The position numbers and the translations under genes were made by a program. The notes beneath the pieces are model-generated. The model was not told where the DNA came from, searched no databases, and was given only the letters and a program-made list of their open reading frames with translations. Below are positions 5,729 through 13,176 of a stretch of 32,916 nucleotides of DNA, piece by piece. Location of the stretch: NCBI GenBank assembly GCA_021794425.1, contig JAJYQV010000017.1, positions 1 through 32,916 of the forward strand, written 5' to 3'. The first letter of the stretch is position 1. Each line of letters begins with the position of its first letter. This DNA comes from a bacterium (GTDB lineage: Bacteria; Patescibacteriota; Minisyncoccia; Phycocordibacterales; Phycocordibacteraceae).

Positions 5729-6736
5729 CTACCGCAAATACAGGTGTTCGTTGGCCTGGTGCTCTGCGTAGGTGGTCGCGTAGTGCATGGTGCCGTCCTT
5801 GCCGGTGAGGTAGTAGAGATCGGAGGTATGCGCAGGATTAAGCGCCGCTTCGATCGCATCGAGACCCGGATTGCAGATAGGCCCGGGCGGGAGGCCTTTG
5901 TGCGTATAGGTATTGTATGGTGAGTCGACCTTCAGGTCAGCAAAAGAGGGTGAGTAGGTGTCGCGGTCGAAGATGTACCCGAAGACCGCATCGACCTGGA
6001 GCGGCATACCGCGCTTGATGCGGTTCCAGAGGATGCCCGCGACCATACGCCGGTCAGCGGTTGTGCGCGCTTCTTTCTCGACCAAGGACGCCATCGTGAC
6101 GATGTCGGCGAGCGAGTGCCCCGAGGCGCGGATATCGGCCGCGAGCGGCGCGATCTTGACGTCGAAATTCTTACGCATCATGGCGACGATCGATGCTGCG
6201 TCAGCGGACGGTTGAAAGAAATACGTGTCGGGGAAAAGATACCCCTCTTGCCCACTCGCCGCCGAGATGAATTCGTCCGCAGAGACGCTCAAAGAGGTGC
6301 TGGCGACCTGCTCGGCCGCCTCGCGCACGGTCATACCCTCGATAAACGTGAGGCGCACCGGCGGCAAGCCGTAGTCGCCCGCCACGAGCCGATAGGCGAC
6401 CAAGAACAGGTTTTGAGGCGCGTTGAATCGGTACACGCCGGTCTGGAGGCTGCCGCTCTCTCCCGAGAGGCGCAATGCTGCGCGCAGGAGCGCCGGGTGC
6501 CGGACGACGTGCGCGGTGGCGAGTTGCTGCGCTATTTCAGGAAGCGAGGTGCCGTAGGAGACGCGAACGGTCGTTCCCGGGACGAAGGCAGCCGGGGCTG
6601 CGAATGCGTAATAGCTGGCGAGGAAGAGCGCGACGAGCGCAAGCACAGCGGCATCTTTGCGCGAGAGCGAGATGCGCGCAAAGTACGGCATGCACCGCGA
6701 CCGGATTGTCGAAAGATAGTGCCTGAAAGTCCTCAT
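5729..6736 (-). CDS. mltG: Endolytic murein transglycosylase MltG
   Basis: MltG (YceG) cleaves nascent glycan strands in the membrane-proximal wall and is thought to end strand synthesis. I start at ATG 6736 (MRTFRHYLST), 5 nt after the upstream stop; the track's longer frame overlaps that gene. The 335-residue protein has one N-terminal membrane helix (about 29-47), a LysM-like region ('RVSYGTSLPEIAQQLA', 'EGMTVREAAEQV') and the catalytic domain with 'EGYLFPDTYFF', 'IVTMASLVEKEA' (catalytic Glu220, equivalent to E218 of the E. coli enzyme), 'QVDAVFGY', 'YNTYTHKGLPPGPICNPG' and 'LYYLTGKDGTMHYATTY'. All core motifs are present, so it should be active. Its partner upstream is a large membrane protein. 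Confidence 0.95.
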   Translation of the reverse strand: MRTFRHYLSTIRSRCMPYFARISLSRKDAAVLALVALFLASYYAFAAPAAFVPGTTVRVSYGTSLPEIAQQLATAHVVRHPALLRAALRLSGESGSLQTGVYRFNAPQNLFLVAYRLVAGDYGLPPVRLTFIEGMTVREAAEQVASTSLSVSADEFISAASGQEGYLFPDTYFFQPSADAASIVAMMRKNFDVKIAPLAADIRASGHSLADIVTMASLVEKEARTTADRRMVAGILWNRIKRGMPLQVDAVFGYIFDRDTYSPSFADLKVDSPYNTYTHKGLPPGPICNPGLDAIEAALNPAHTSDLYYLTGKDGTMHYATTYAEHQANEHLYLR

Positions 6737-6741
6737 GCGCA

Positions 6742-8136
6742 CTAGGTGGGAAGGTTGGCTGGTGCCTCGGCTGTCGCAGATTGGATGCGACCGAGGCTCG
6801 GAGTCTCGACGGCCTGCGACGGAATGTGGTAGATGGTCGCGAGCTCCTCGGTGCTCATGACCATCGCGCTTGACTCGTACGGAACGTGGAAGAACTGGCG
6901 GCGACGGTAGGCGTCGATGAGCCAGGCGAGATACTTTTTCTTGGTCTTCTCGACGCCGAATTCCCACGGGTAATCATCAAAGAGCGTCATCCATCCGCTG
7001 GGCTTCAGGCCGTTCCAGCCCTCGGTGGAGAATTGCTTGAAGATGCCCGTGAGGGCCGAAATGACGATCGGGTCGAATGCTTCAGGTTTTGCGAGATAGA
7101 TACCGCGCGCGCCCACGTCGAATGCGAGCTTTGAAACGTTACGCTCGATGGCGGCAATCATCTCTGATTGTCCTTTCGTTGGGTTGGGGAAACCGTCAGT
7201 CTCGCGCATCTCACCGGTAAATACATCTTTATATTTTACTTTGCTGACCGTGGAGGCACGTATGTCTTTGACCATCTCGTCACCGCGGTGCTTCCAGGTG
7301 TAGTCGGTTGTGGTCTTCTTCATCTTGTGGGTTTTCGGATCCTCGACCATGACCTTCTTGTTGTATTTTTCGCCCTTGTGCATGCGGATGGGTAACTGCA
7401 ACCACAAATACTCGCCTTTCCCCATCGAACCCATGAACTCGATGAGGTTCGCGAGCGGGTCGACCTGCTCGGGTTCCTTTTGCACCTTGTCGAGCCCGTA
7501 CTCGACATAGGTCTTGATCGGGAGGGGGTCCTCTTTCGTGTGAGTGAAGTCACATCCCCAGATTTGCCACTCTTCGGGTGTAGCGGTGATGAGGCGCGTG
7601 TAATCCGGTGCCTCGACGACCTGTACGCCTGGATACTGTGCGTAGAACTGGCTCTCGATGTGGCGACGGAAGCTGGCGCGCGTCCAGATGAAGAAATGCA
7701 CCTGACCCTCAAGCGACGCGATCTCCAAGGACCACCAAGGCCGCACAGCGCCTTTTATGTATTTCTTATACCAGGTCGATTCACCCGGGCCCAGGTGGAG
7801 GCCAGAGAGGACGGCTTCCATCGCGAGTGGGGTCTTCACGAGATTGCGCGGCGGCTTGATCTCAAGCAGTATCGTCTTCTGGGCGGCAATGAATTCCGAA
7901 CGCTTGAGGATGATCCATATTGTCCACGCGCCAGCAATGAGCATGAACGGCAGCCACACGGGCGCCAGGAAGAGCGCCAGCGAGAGCGCCAGCGATACGC
8001 CGTTTGGCATGACGATGAATGAGAGCGTGAGGATCGCGAGCCCGAGGATGAAAATGGGCCACGGCGCGGTTCGGACACCGGCCTTACTCTTTATTTTTTT
8101 CGTCCGGCTTTCGATGAAATCAAGAAACGGCAGCAT
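6742..8136 (-). CDS. Conserved CPR membrane protein (resembles the DUF8128 / secretion-ATPase companion type)
   Basis: The 464-residue product has two or three membrane helices near the N terminus ('WPIFILGLAILTLSFIVM', 'VSLALSLALFLAPVWLPFMLIAGAWTIWIIL') and a long cytoplasmic part. That part carries 'LEGQVHFFIWTRASFRRHIESQFYAQYP', a segment like the N-terminal portion of VirB4/TraG/HerA-type systems, and the ending 'STEELATIYHIPSQAVETP...ANLPT', which resembles the 'teElAtlwHfP...ETP...PP.nLP' region of those systems. No Walker A motif is present, so it is not itself an ATPase. In my experience such proteins pair with a type IV secretion-like ATPase; none is in this window. It lies 5 nt upstream of mltG. 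The family name is by recall, not a search. Confidence 0.6.
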   Translation of the reverse strand: MLPFLDFIESRTKKIKSKAGVRTAPWPIFILGLAILTLSFIVMPNGVSLALSLALFLAPVWLPFMLIAGAWTIWIILKRSEFIAAQKTILLEIKPPRNLVKTPLAMEAVLSGLHLGPGESTWYKKYIKGAVRPWWSLEIASLEGQVHFFIWTRASFRRHIESQFYAQYPGVQVVEAPDYTRLITATPEEWQIWGCDFTHTKEDPLPIKTYVEYGLDKVQKEPEQVDPLANLIEFMGSMGKGEYLWLQLPIRMHKGEKYNKKVMVEDPKTHKMKKTTTDYTWKHRGDEMVKDIRASTVSKVKYKDVFTGEMRETDGFPNPTKGQSEMIAAIERNVSKLAFDVGARGIYLAKPEAFDPIVISALTGIFKQFSTEGWNGLKPSGWMTLFDDYPWEFGVEKTKKKYLAWLIDAYRRRQFFHVPYESSAMVMSTEELATIYHIPSQAVETPSLGRIQSATAEAPANLPT

Positions 8137-8147
8137 AGGTTACGTAG

Positions 8148-8156
8148 AGTATAACA
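8148..8156 (-). promoter_or_regulatory. Extended -10 box for the membrane protein/mltG operon
   Basis: Minus-strand TGTTATACT ends 11 nt before the ATG at 8136, leaving a leader of only a few nucleotides. It sits directly after the terminator at 8161-8198. Confidence 0.6.
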
Positions 8157-8160
8157 AGAA

Positions 8161-8198
8161 AACAGGAGGCCCCCGCCGCGCGGCGGGGGCCTCCTGTT
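8161..8198 (-). terminator. Strong intrinsic terminator after the HARE-HTH gene
   Basis: A perfect inverted repeat with 19-bp arms (AACAGGAGGCCCCCGCCGC on one side) has almost no loop. On the minus strand it is followed by TTCTTG and, with the terminal AACA/TGTT, forms a T-rich end. It separates the regulator gene (stop at 8218) from the next promoter at 8148. Confidence 0.8.
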
Positions 8199-8217
8199 CA
8201 TAGAGGGACGTATCTAT

Positions 8218-9306
8218 TTAGGCGGCGGTGTATCGGCCATCTTTCATCCGCTTAAAATAGCGGGGGTCGTTGAGGTTTACGAGGATCGTATTGTCTTTAA
8301 CGAATCGCGCGGTCTTCACCTGCTTGATGATGTCCTCTTTCTTCAGGGGACCCTTCTCTTCAAGCGTCTCGCGGATGACGTCGCGCACGACACCGGGTTT
8401 GTAGCCCCACTCCGTGAGCGCGTAGAGCCCGCGGCCCACGAGTACGAAGCGAGGATCTTTGATGAGCTCGTTGTGGGTCGTTGCGACATGAGCCTTCTTG
8501 GAGAAGAGCGTGCCGATGGCCTTTGAGACGTCTCCGAAGTGCATCGGGGAACCGTGGCGTTTGATGGCGAGATACGCGTAGTCACGGATGCCTTTGATGC
8601 GGATAGCCGGCGCAGTCGCACGGCCCCACTCGGCGAGCGGGTTGCTGCCGATCTTCTTAGAGAGCGAGAGCCAGCGCTTCATGACTTCTTCGTTCTTATA
8701 CGCGTCGTTCACGTCTTTCAGCTCATCAAGAAAACGGCCAAGAAGCTCTCCTTCGGGAATGACCTCATCATCGGGAAGCGAAGCGTAGAGGCGCGAAAGC
8801 GCGTCATGGATGTTTTTCGCGGTCGCGGCATCAATGTGCCAGCGTGAGAGGAAATCATTCGTCTCGCGTTCGCGATAAAAAGACGAATCAAGCACCAGCA
8901 AGAAACGAAAGCGGTTCCGGGTCTTCTCGTCTTTCCCGACAGAGGCGAGCAGTTCCTCTTCAGGCACGATGACGCCCATCGAGTGGATGTAGCGTGCGAA
9001 CTCTTCAAAGGCGGGGCGCGCCTCTTTGAAGACTTTGCTCGCGCGTATGGCGTCGAGGCCGGCCGCTTCGATCTGGCGGACGCGCTCGCGCGTGATGCTT
9101 GAGCGATCGCCGATCGCCTCAAGCGTCTCGTGCGCGGCGCTCGTGCCGAGGCCGAAACGGCGGATGAGAACCTCGCGGGCGCGTTCCGGCGCGGTGGCGA
9201 GAAGCTTCTTCACCAGCGTTACATTATCAAATGAGAACGAAACGGCCGCAGCTGATTTCGCTGTGTCGCGCTTCTTCGCACTCTTCGTCTCGAGGGTCTT
9301 GCTCAT
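8218..9306 (-). CDS. DNA-binding regulator: sigma-70 region 4-like HTH plus HARE-HTH domain
   Basis: The 362-residue product starts with a Lys/Ala-rich tail. A sigma region 4-like helix-turn-helix follows (about 45-95: 'EVLIRRFGLG', 'TLEAIGDRSSITRERVRQIEAAGLDAIR'). The '[IV]TRERVRQIE' motif is the -35 recognition helix of group 1 sigma factors. A helical middle is followed by a HARE-HTH domain (about 245-320: 'IRDYAYLAIKRHGSPMHFGDVSKAI', 'TTHNELIKDPRFVLVGRGLYAL'), known from the RNA polymerase delta subunit RpoE and from eukaryotic ASXL/HB1 proteins. A third winged-helix-like unit closes the protein ('VVRDVIRETLEEKGPLKKEDIIKQV'). It lacks sigma region 2, so it is not a complete sigma factor; a polymerase-associated regulator is the inference. 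It has its own promoter and terminator. Confidence 0.85.
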   Translation of the reverse strand: MSKTLETKSAKKRDTAKSAAAVSFSFDNVTLVKKLLATAPERAREVLIRRFGLGTSAAHETLEAIGDRSSITRERVRQIEAAGLDAIRASKVFKEARPAFEEFARYIHSMGVIVPEEELLASVGKDEKTRNRFRFLLVLDSSFYRERETNDFLSRWHIDAATAKNIHDALSRLYASLPDDEVIPEGELLGRFLDELKDVNDAYKNEEVMKRWLSLSKKIGSNPLAEWGRATAPAIRIKGIRDYAYLAIKRHGSPMHFGDVSKAIGTLFSKKAHVATTHNELIKDPRFVLVGRGLYALTEWGYKPGVVRDVIRETLEEKGPLKKEDIIKQVKTARFVKDNTILVNLNDPRYFKRMKDGRYTAA

Positions 9307-9315
9307 GTGGCGTAA

Positions 9316-9344
9316 TTTATAACAAATGCTTATTGGTAAGTCAA
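9316..9344 (-). promoter_or_regulatory. Promoter with -35 and extended -10, leaderless start
   Basis: On the minus strand TTGACT (9344-9339) and TATAAA (9321-9316) are 17 nt apart, and TG precedes the -10 by one base. The -10 ends 9 nt before the ATG at 9306, so the transcript starts at or next to the start codon. This is the best-matching promoter in the window. Confidence 0.75.
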
Positions 9345-9353
9345 TAATATTAA

Positions 9354-11888
9354 TTATACCACGAGATTTAGAATTCTGCTCGGCACATAGATGACCCGCT
9401 TCGGTTCCTTATCTTTCAATTGCGCTGCGACGGCCGGAATCGCTCGGGCTGCCGCGACGATGGCCCCTTCGGGCGCGTCCACGGCAACCTGGACCGAGCC
9501 GCGCCGCTTGCCGTTCACCTGCACGGCAAGCTCGCAGGTGTCGCTTGCGAGCACGGACTCGTCATACGCCGGCCACGGCGCGGCGTGGACGCTCCCCTCC
9601 TCGCCGAGCCTTTCCCAGAGGTGTTCGGCGAGGTGCGGCGCAAACGGCGCGAGCATGATGACGAGCGCCGAGAGCGCCGGCGCGAGGACGTCCGCTGCGG
9701 CCTCGAGCTCGTTCAGGAGAATCATGAGCGCCGCGACGCCGGTGTTGAATTTGAACCGGTCGCCATCTTCGGTGATTTTCAAGTTCGCGCGCGCGAGTGC
9801 CTGCGCCGCCGCCCCCGATGCGTTCTGTAGAAGTTCGACTTCTACAGCCGAGGCCGGGTCTCTGTGGCACTCGACGAGGCGCGCGATGCGTTCGAGAAAC
9901 TTGCGCATGGAGGCGACGCCGTCGAGATTCCACGGATAGTTCCCCGGCTCGTTGTAGGGGCCGATAAAAGCGAGATAGAGCCGCACCGCGTCAGCGCCAT
10001 ATTCCCGTACAAACTCGTCCGGGTTCACGACGTTTCCTTTCGACTTGCTCATCTTCTGCCCGTCGGGGCCCATGATGAGCCCGCGATTGAAGCGTTCGGT
10101 AAACGGCTCGTCTACCGGCACAAGATCCAGATCGTGGAGAGCCTTTGTGAAGAAGCGCGCGTAGAGGAGGTGCATGGTCGTGTGTTCGCTCCCGCCGGAA
10201 TAGCGATCGACCGGTAGCCACTTTTTCATAAGCGTCGCGTCGGAGAAGTCGTGCGGATCTTTCGGGTCAAGATACCGTAAGAAGTACCACGACGAATCCA
10301 CAAAAGTATCGAGCGTGTCATACTCCGGCGTCCATCCCTCGCCGAAGAGGCGCGTCACACGCTCCTTGAGCTCTTTTGACGACGCGAGCGGCGCTTCGCC
10401 GGTCGGCGTGAAGTCTACGTCAGTCGGCAGAAGCCACGGCAGGTGCTCAGAGGGGACCGCATGCGGGTTCCCTTCTGGGTCATAGACGACCGGTATCGGG
10501 CACCCCCAGTAGCGCTGACGGCTCACGAGCCAGTCGCGCAAGCGGTAGTTGGTCGCACGTTCCCCGCCGGAGGCCGCGACGATGTCCCACTTCGCTTCTT
10601 CGCTTTTTCGTCCAGTGAAATCTCCAGAGTTGATCAGCGTGCCGTCTTTTGTGTACGGGCCATGTTGAATTACTTCTCCTGCAAAAAGTGCTGAAGCTTG
10701 CTCCGAATCAAATTCGCCAGACATCAAAGTTTCTGCCGTACTTTGCGCAATACTTGCGACGAAGGGGTTAACGACTGATTTTATTGGCAGGTTGAACTTC
10801 TGTGCAAACGCATAGTCGCGCTCGTCGTGGGCGGGCACCGCCATGACCGCGCCGGTGCCGTAAGAAGCGAGCACGTAGTCGGCGACGAAGACCGGGATCT
10901 CTTCCCCGTTTGCGGGATTCACCGCCCTCACCCCCTTGAGTTCGACGCCCGTCTTCTCCTTGTTCTCGCTGCGCTCCCGCTCGGTCTTCTTCGCGGTCGC
11001 GGCTACGTAATCCTGTACCTCTTTTTTGTTTGAAACGGTATCAAGCAGCGTCGCGACAAGGGGATGCTCGGGCGCAAGCACCACGTAGGTCACGCCGAAG
11101 AGGGTGTCCGGGCGGGTCGTGAAGACAGTAATGATCGGTTGGACATCCGATGTCACTCCTGCCGAAGTTAGGACATCGGATGTCCTAACTTCGAAATCGA
11201 GTTTGGCACCCTCGCTCTTGCCGATCCACGCGCGCTGCGCGTCTTTGATCTCTTCGCGCCACGGGAGCGCGTCGAGCCCGGCAAGCAGGCGGTCGGCGTA
11301 ATCGGTGATCTTGAGGAACCATTGCGTAAGACGCTTCTCCTCAACCTCGGTGCCACAGCGCTCGCAGCGGCCGTCGGTGATCTGCTCGTTGGCGAGGACG
11401 GTCTTGTCCTTCGGACACCACTTCACTGCCGCGTTACGGCGCTCAGCGAGCTTGTGTTCGAAGAGCTTCGTGAAGAGCCACTGCGTCCACTGGTAGTAGC
11501 TCGGATCGCAGGCGATGACTTCCTTGCTCCAGTCAAACGAGGCACCCATGCTCATGAGTTGTGCGCGCATGTGCTCGATATTCTTATAGGTCCACTCTCT
11601 CGGGTCGACTCCGTGCTTGAGGGCGGCGTTCTCGGCCGGCAGGCCGAAAGCGTCGAAGCCGATCGGGAAGAGTACGTTCTTGCCGCGCGCGCGCAAGAGG
11701 CGTGCATAGATGTCGGTCACAGCAAACGCGTACCAGTGCCCGATGTGCAGATCGCCGGAGGGATACGGGAACTCGACGAGGAGGTAATACGGCTCTTTCG
11801 CTTCGCCCGAGAGATCAGCGCGGTAGAGGTCAAGCTCAGTCCATTTTTCTTGAGCCTTCTTCTCTATCTCACGATGATCGTACGCCAT
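9354..11888 (-). CDS. leuS: Leucyl-tRNA synthetase
   Basis: LeuRS attaches leucine to tRNA-Leu. I start at ATG 11888 (MAYDHREIEKKAQEKWTE), which matches the family; the track start lies inside the upstream gene. The 844-residue product has 'PYPSGDLHIGHWYAF' (HIGH, about 40-54), a zinc-like knuckle 'KWCPKDKTVLANEQITDGRCERCG', the CP1 editing domain with 'TTRPDTLFG' and 'VPAHDERDYAFA', 'WYFLRYLDP', 'KMSKSKGNVVNPDEF' (near 610) and the anticodon-binding C-terminal part. Two places look like insertions made of palindromic DNA: 'VRTSDVLTSAGVTSDVQP' at the start of the editing domain and 'SAVEVELLQNAS' near residue 681-690. Both stay in frame, so the enzyme is probably functional. It lies 13 nt after a membrane-protein gene in one operon. 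Confidence 0.97.
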   Translation of the reverse strand: MAYDHREIEKKAQEKWTELDLYRADLSGEAKEPYYLLVEFPYPSGDLHIGHWYAFAVTDIYARLLRARGKNVLFPIGFDAFGLPAENAALKHGVDPREWTYKNIEHMRAQLMSMGASFDWSKEVIACDPSYYQWTQWLFTKLFEHKLAERRNAAVKWCPKDKTVLANEQITDGRCERCGTEVEEKRLTQWFLKITDYADRLLAGLDALPWREEIKDAQRAWIGKSEGAKLDFEVRTSDVLTSAGVTSDVQPIITVFTTRPDTLFGVTYVVLAPEHPLVATLLDTVSNKKEVQDYVAATAKKTERERSENKEKTGVELKGVRAVNPANGEEIPVFVADYVLASYGTGAVMAVPAHDERDYAFAQKFNLPIKSVVNPFVASIAQSTAETLMSGEFDSEQASALFAGEVIQHGPYTKDGTLINSGDFTGRKSEEAKWDIVAASGGERATNYRLRDWLVSRQRYWGCPIPVVYDPEGNPHAVPSEHLPWLLPTDVDFTPTGEAPLASSKELKERVTRLFGEGWTPEYDTLDTFVDSSWYFLRYLDPKDPHDFSDATLMKKWLPVDRYSGGSEHTTMHLLYARFFTKALHDLDLVPVDEPFTERFNRGLIMGPDGQKMSKSKGNVVNPDEFVREYGADAVRLYLAFIGPYNEPGNYPWNLDGVASMRKFLERIARLVECHRDPASAVEVELLQNASGAAAQALARANLKITEDGDRFKFNTGVAALMILLNELEAAADVLAPALSALVIMLAPFAPHLAEHLWERLGEEGSVHAAPWPAYDESVLASDTCELAVQVNGKRRGSVQVAVDAPEGAIVAAARAIPAVAAQLKDKEPKRVIYVPSRILNLVV
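9825..9847. repeat. Palindromic repeat, copy B, inside leuS
   Basis: The same 22 nt as at 1594-1615, here extended to a full 23-nt palindrome (C...G outer pair). In the leuS frame it encodes about VEVELLQ, in a helical linker of the anticodon-binding region that varies in length between LeuRS enzymes. Confidence 0.9.
11142..11154. repeat. 13-nt palindrome GACATC-C-GATGTC in leuS
   Basis: This is the core of the longer palindrome that begins 9 nt further on. On the minus strand it encodes 'TSDV', repeating the 'TSDV' of the longer one. Confidence 0.75.
11163..11193. repeat. 31-nt perfect palindrome in the leuS editing-domain region
   Basis: The 15-nt arms CGAAGTTAGGACATC and its exact complement flank a single G. 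It encodes 'EVRTSDVLTS' on the minus strand in the LeuRS frame. Related enzymes have about a dozen residues between 'GKSEGA' and 'VFTTRPDT'; this one has clearly more. Confidence 0.9.
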
Positions 11889-11901
11889 AGCCCTAGAGCC
11901 C

Positions 11902-12459
11902 CTAGTCGCGGAATCGTCGCCAGCCGATGTAGAGGAGCGCGCCGAGTGCGACGGCGGAGATACCGAGACGGAGCCAGTTGCCTGCGTCGCCCCAGTACTG
12001 CATGGCGCCGATGATGAGCGCGAGTACGCCGCCGTAAGAGAGGCCAGACGAGACGATTGAGGAGCCGATTGGCACGAGGCCAATGGCCAGGGCGATAACA
12101 CCGAGCACGGTCATAAGGATGAACGCGTAGAGGTGCTGCTGTCCGAGCGCTGCCTCATAGGGCGCCTGGCACTTGGCATAATAGTCGCAGTAACCAGCGA
12201 CCTCCTTTGTCGGTACGGTAGCGACGCTCGTCGGCTGCGGCGGATACTCGGTCCAGATGCCGCCTTGCGCGTCGCACGCTGCGGCGTTTTGGGCCTGAAT
12301 GACCGGCTGCGGGCAGTACGCAGCGTAATCTGGCTCGGGAAAGGCAATCTGCTCAACGACGAAGAAGAATACGTTCAAGATAACGACGATACCGATAAGG
12401 AGCGCCCAACGGACGAATTTCGGATGATGCGGAGCAGGCGCGATAGTTGGTGTTTCCAT
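11902..12459 (-). CDS. Four-helix membrane protein with Cys-rich outer loop, function unknown
   Basis: The 185-residue product has membrane segments near 'ALLIGIVVILNVFFFVVEQ', 'FILMTVLGVIALAIGLVPIG', 'GGVLALIIGAMQYW' and 'LGISAVALGALLYIGW'. Between the first two lies a roughly 70-residue hydrophilic loop with four cysteines ('AAYCPQP', 'AAACDAQGGIWTEYP', 'AGYCDYY', 'AKCQAPYE'), arranged as two possible disulfide pairs. The last three helices resemble a small channel-like or scaffold domain. It heads the leuS operon from a TATAAT promoter. I recognise the type as a recurring CPR hypothetical but know no function. Confidence 0.75.
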   Translation of the reverse strand: METPTIAPAPHHPKFVRWALLIGIVVILNVFFFVVEQIAFPEPDYAAYCPQPVIQAQNAAACDAQGGIWTEYPPQPTSVATVPTKEVAGYCDYYAKCQAPYEAALGQQHLYAFILMTVLGVIALAIGLVPIGSSIVSSGLSYGGVLALIIGAMQYWGDAGNWLRLGISAVALGALLYIGWRRFRD

Positions 12460-12467
12460 AGACGCGT

Positions 12468-12476
12468 ATTATACCA
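12468..12476 (-). promoter_or_regulatory. Consensus extended -10 (TGGTATAAT), leaderless start
   Basis: Minus-strand TGGTATAAT ends 8 nt before the ATG at 12459. There is no convincing -35, which suits an extended -10 promoter. Confidence 0.7.
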
Positions 12477-12497
12477 CGGAAATGAAATCACCTGCAG

Positions 12498-12806
12498 CTA
12501 TGAACGGGAAAGCAGCGCAAAGCGCATGAAATAACCTTCAAGACTCTCAAGCGTGCTGCCGTATTCTCGGCCGTCGAGAACGGCGTCGGCGACACTTTCG
12601 CGCGCGCGGTCGAGCTCGGCCTGACGACTTTTCCAGCGCGGGTCTTCGCGCGTGAGGTCGAGGAGCTCAAGCGCCCGCCCCGCCGCGCTCCAGAAACGTT
12701 CCTCGTTCTTCCCTCGCCAGGCGCGTGCGCGGCCGACCTCGCTTCCCACATTGCCGAGCTGGTCGGCAAGCGGTAGGGTGTGCCAGCGCTCTGGAGAAAC
12801 CGCCAT
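12498..12806 (-). CDS. Small helical protein paired with DUF5674 gene, function unknown
   Basis: The 102-residue product begins MAVSPERWHTLPLADQLGNVGSEVGRARAWRGK, continues 'ALELLDLTREDPRW' and ends 'TLESLEGYFMRFALLSRS'. It is all-helical and soluble. The pattern 'W..L.l.dQL.NIGSEV.R...W..K' is one I associate with a conserved bacterial hypothetical family that often neighbours DUF5674 genes. It starts 3 nt after the DUF5674 stop on the same strand, so the two form a small operon and may act together. No catalytic motif is evident. Confidence 0.7.
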   Translation of the reverse strand: MAVSPERWHTLPLADQLGNVGSEVGRARAWRGKNEERFWSAAGRALELLDLTREDPRWKSRQAELDRARESVADAVLDGREYGSTLESLEGYFMRFALLSRS

Positions 12807-12809
12807 AGG

Positions 12810-13157
12810 CTAGGTGATGAGCCGCGCGACGATGGCGCGGACCTTCTCCTGTATTTCTTCGCTCTCGACGCCGCGCGTGCGGTTGCCAAGCAGTGGCTTG
12901 AGATTCACCATCGAGTCGAATTCGATGAAGTCGTCAGAGGTCTGGTCGAGGTAGAGGTTAATGCCCCAGGTCGTGTCGCCGTGCGAGCCCGCTTCCCTTA
13001 TGAGGAGCGATTGGATGTCGACGTGGAGCTCACCGCCTACCCCCATGATGCCCTGCGCCACATCGACGACGGCCTTGATGAGGTCGCCGTACTGCTCGCG
13101 CGCGAGCGCACGCAACTCCTCGCGTGTGATGCCGTCCCGAATGATTTTTGTCTCCAT
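12810..13157 (-). CDS. DUF5674 family protein
   Basis: The 115-residue product matches the family as I recall it: 'ITREELRALAREQYGDLIKAVVDVAQGIMGVGGELHVD', then 'TTWGINLYLD', 'DFIEFDSMVNLKPLLGNRTRGVE' and a helical end. The 'GGELHxD' and 'EFDSMxNxxPxxxNRxRxV' signatures are full of conserved polar residues, as in an enzyme or binding protein, but no activity is known to me. The -10 box TATACT ends 7 nt before the ATG, and the ychF stop is just upstream at 13177. It is the first gene of a two-gene unit with 12498-12806. Confidence 0.85.
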   Translation of the reverse strand: METKIIRDGITREELRALAREQYGDLIKAVVDVAQGIMGVGGELHVDIQSLLIREAGSHGDTTWGINLYLDQTSDDFIEFDSMVNLKPLLGNRTRGVESEEIQEKVRAIVARLIT

Positions 13158-13164
13158 CGTCTCC

Positions 13165-13170
13165 AGTATA
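13165..13170 (-). promoter_or_regulatory. -10 box TATACT for the DUF5674 unit, leaderless start
   Basis: Minus-strand TATACT ends 7 nt before the ATG at 13157. It overlaps the short gap after the ychF stop (13177), allowing transcription independent of ychF. Confidence 0.55.
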
Positions 13171-13176
13171 CCGCAG

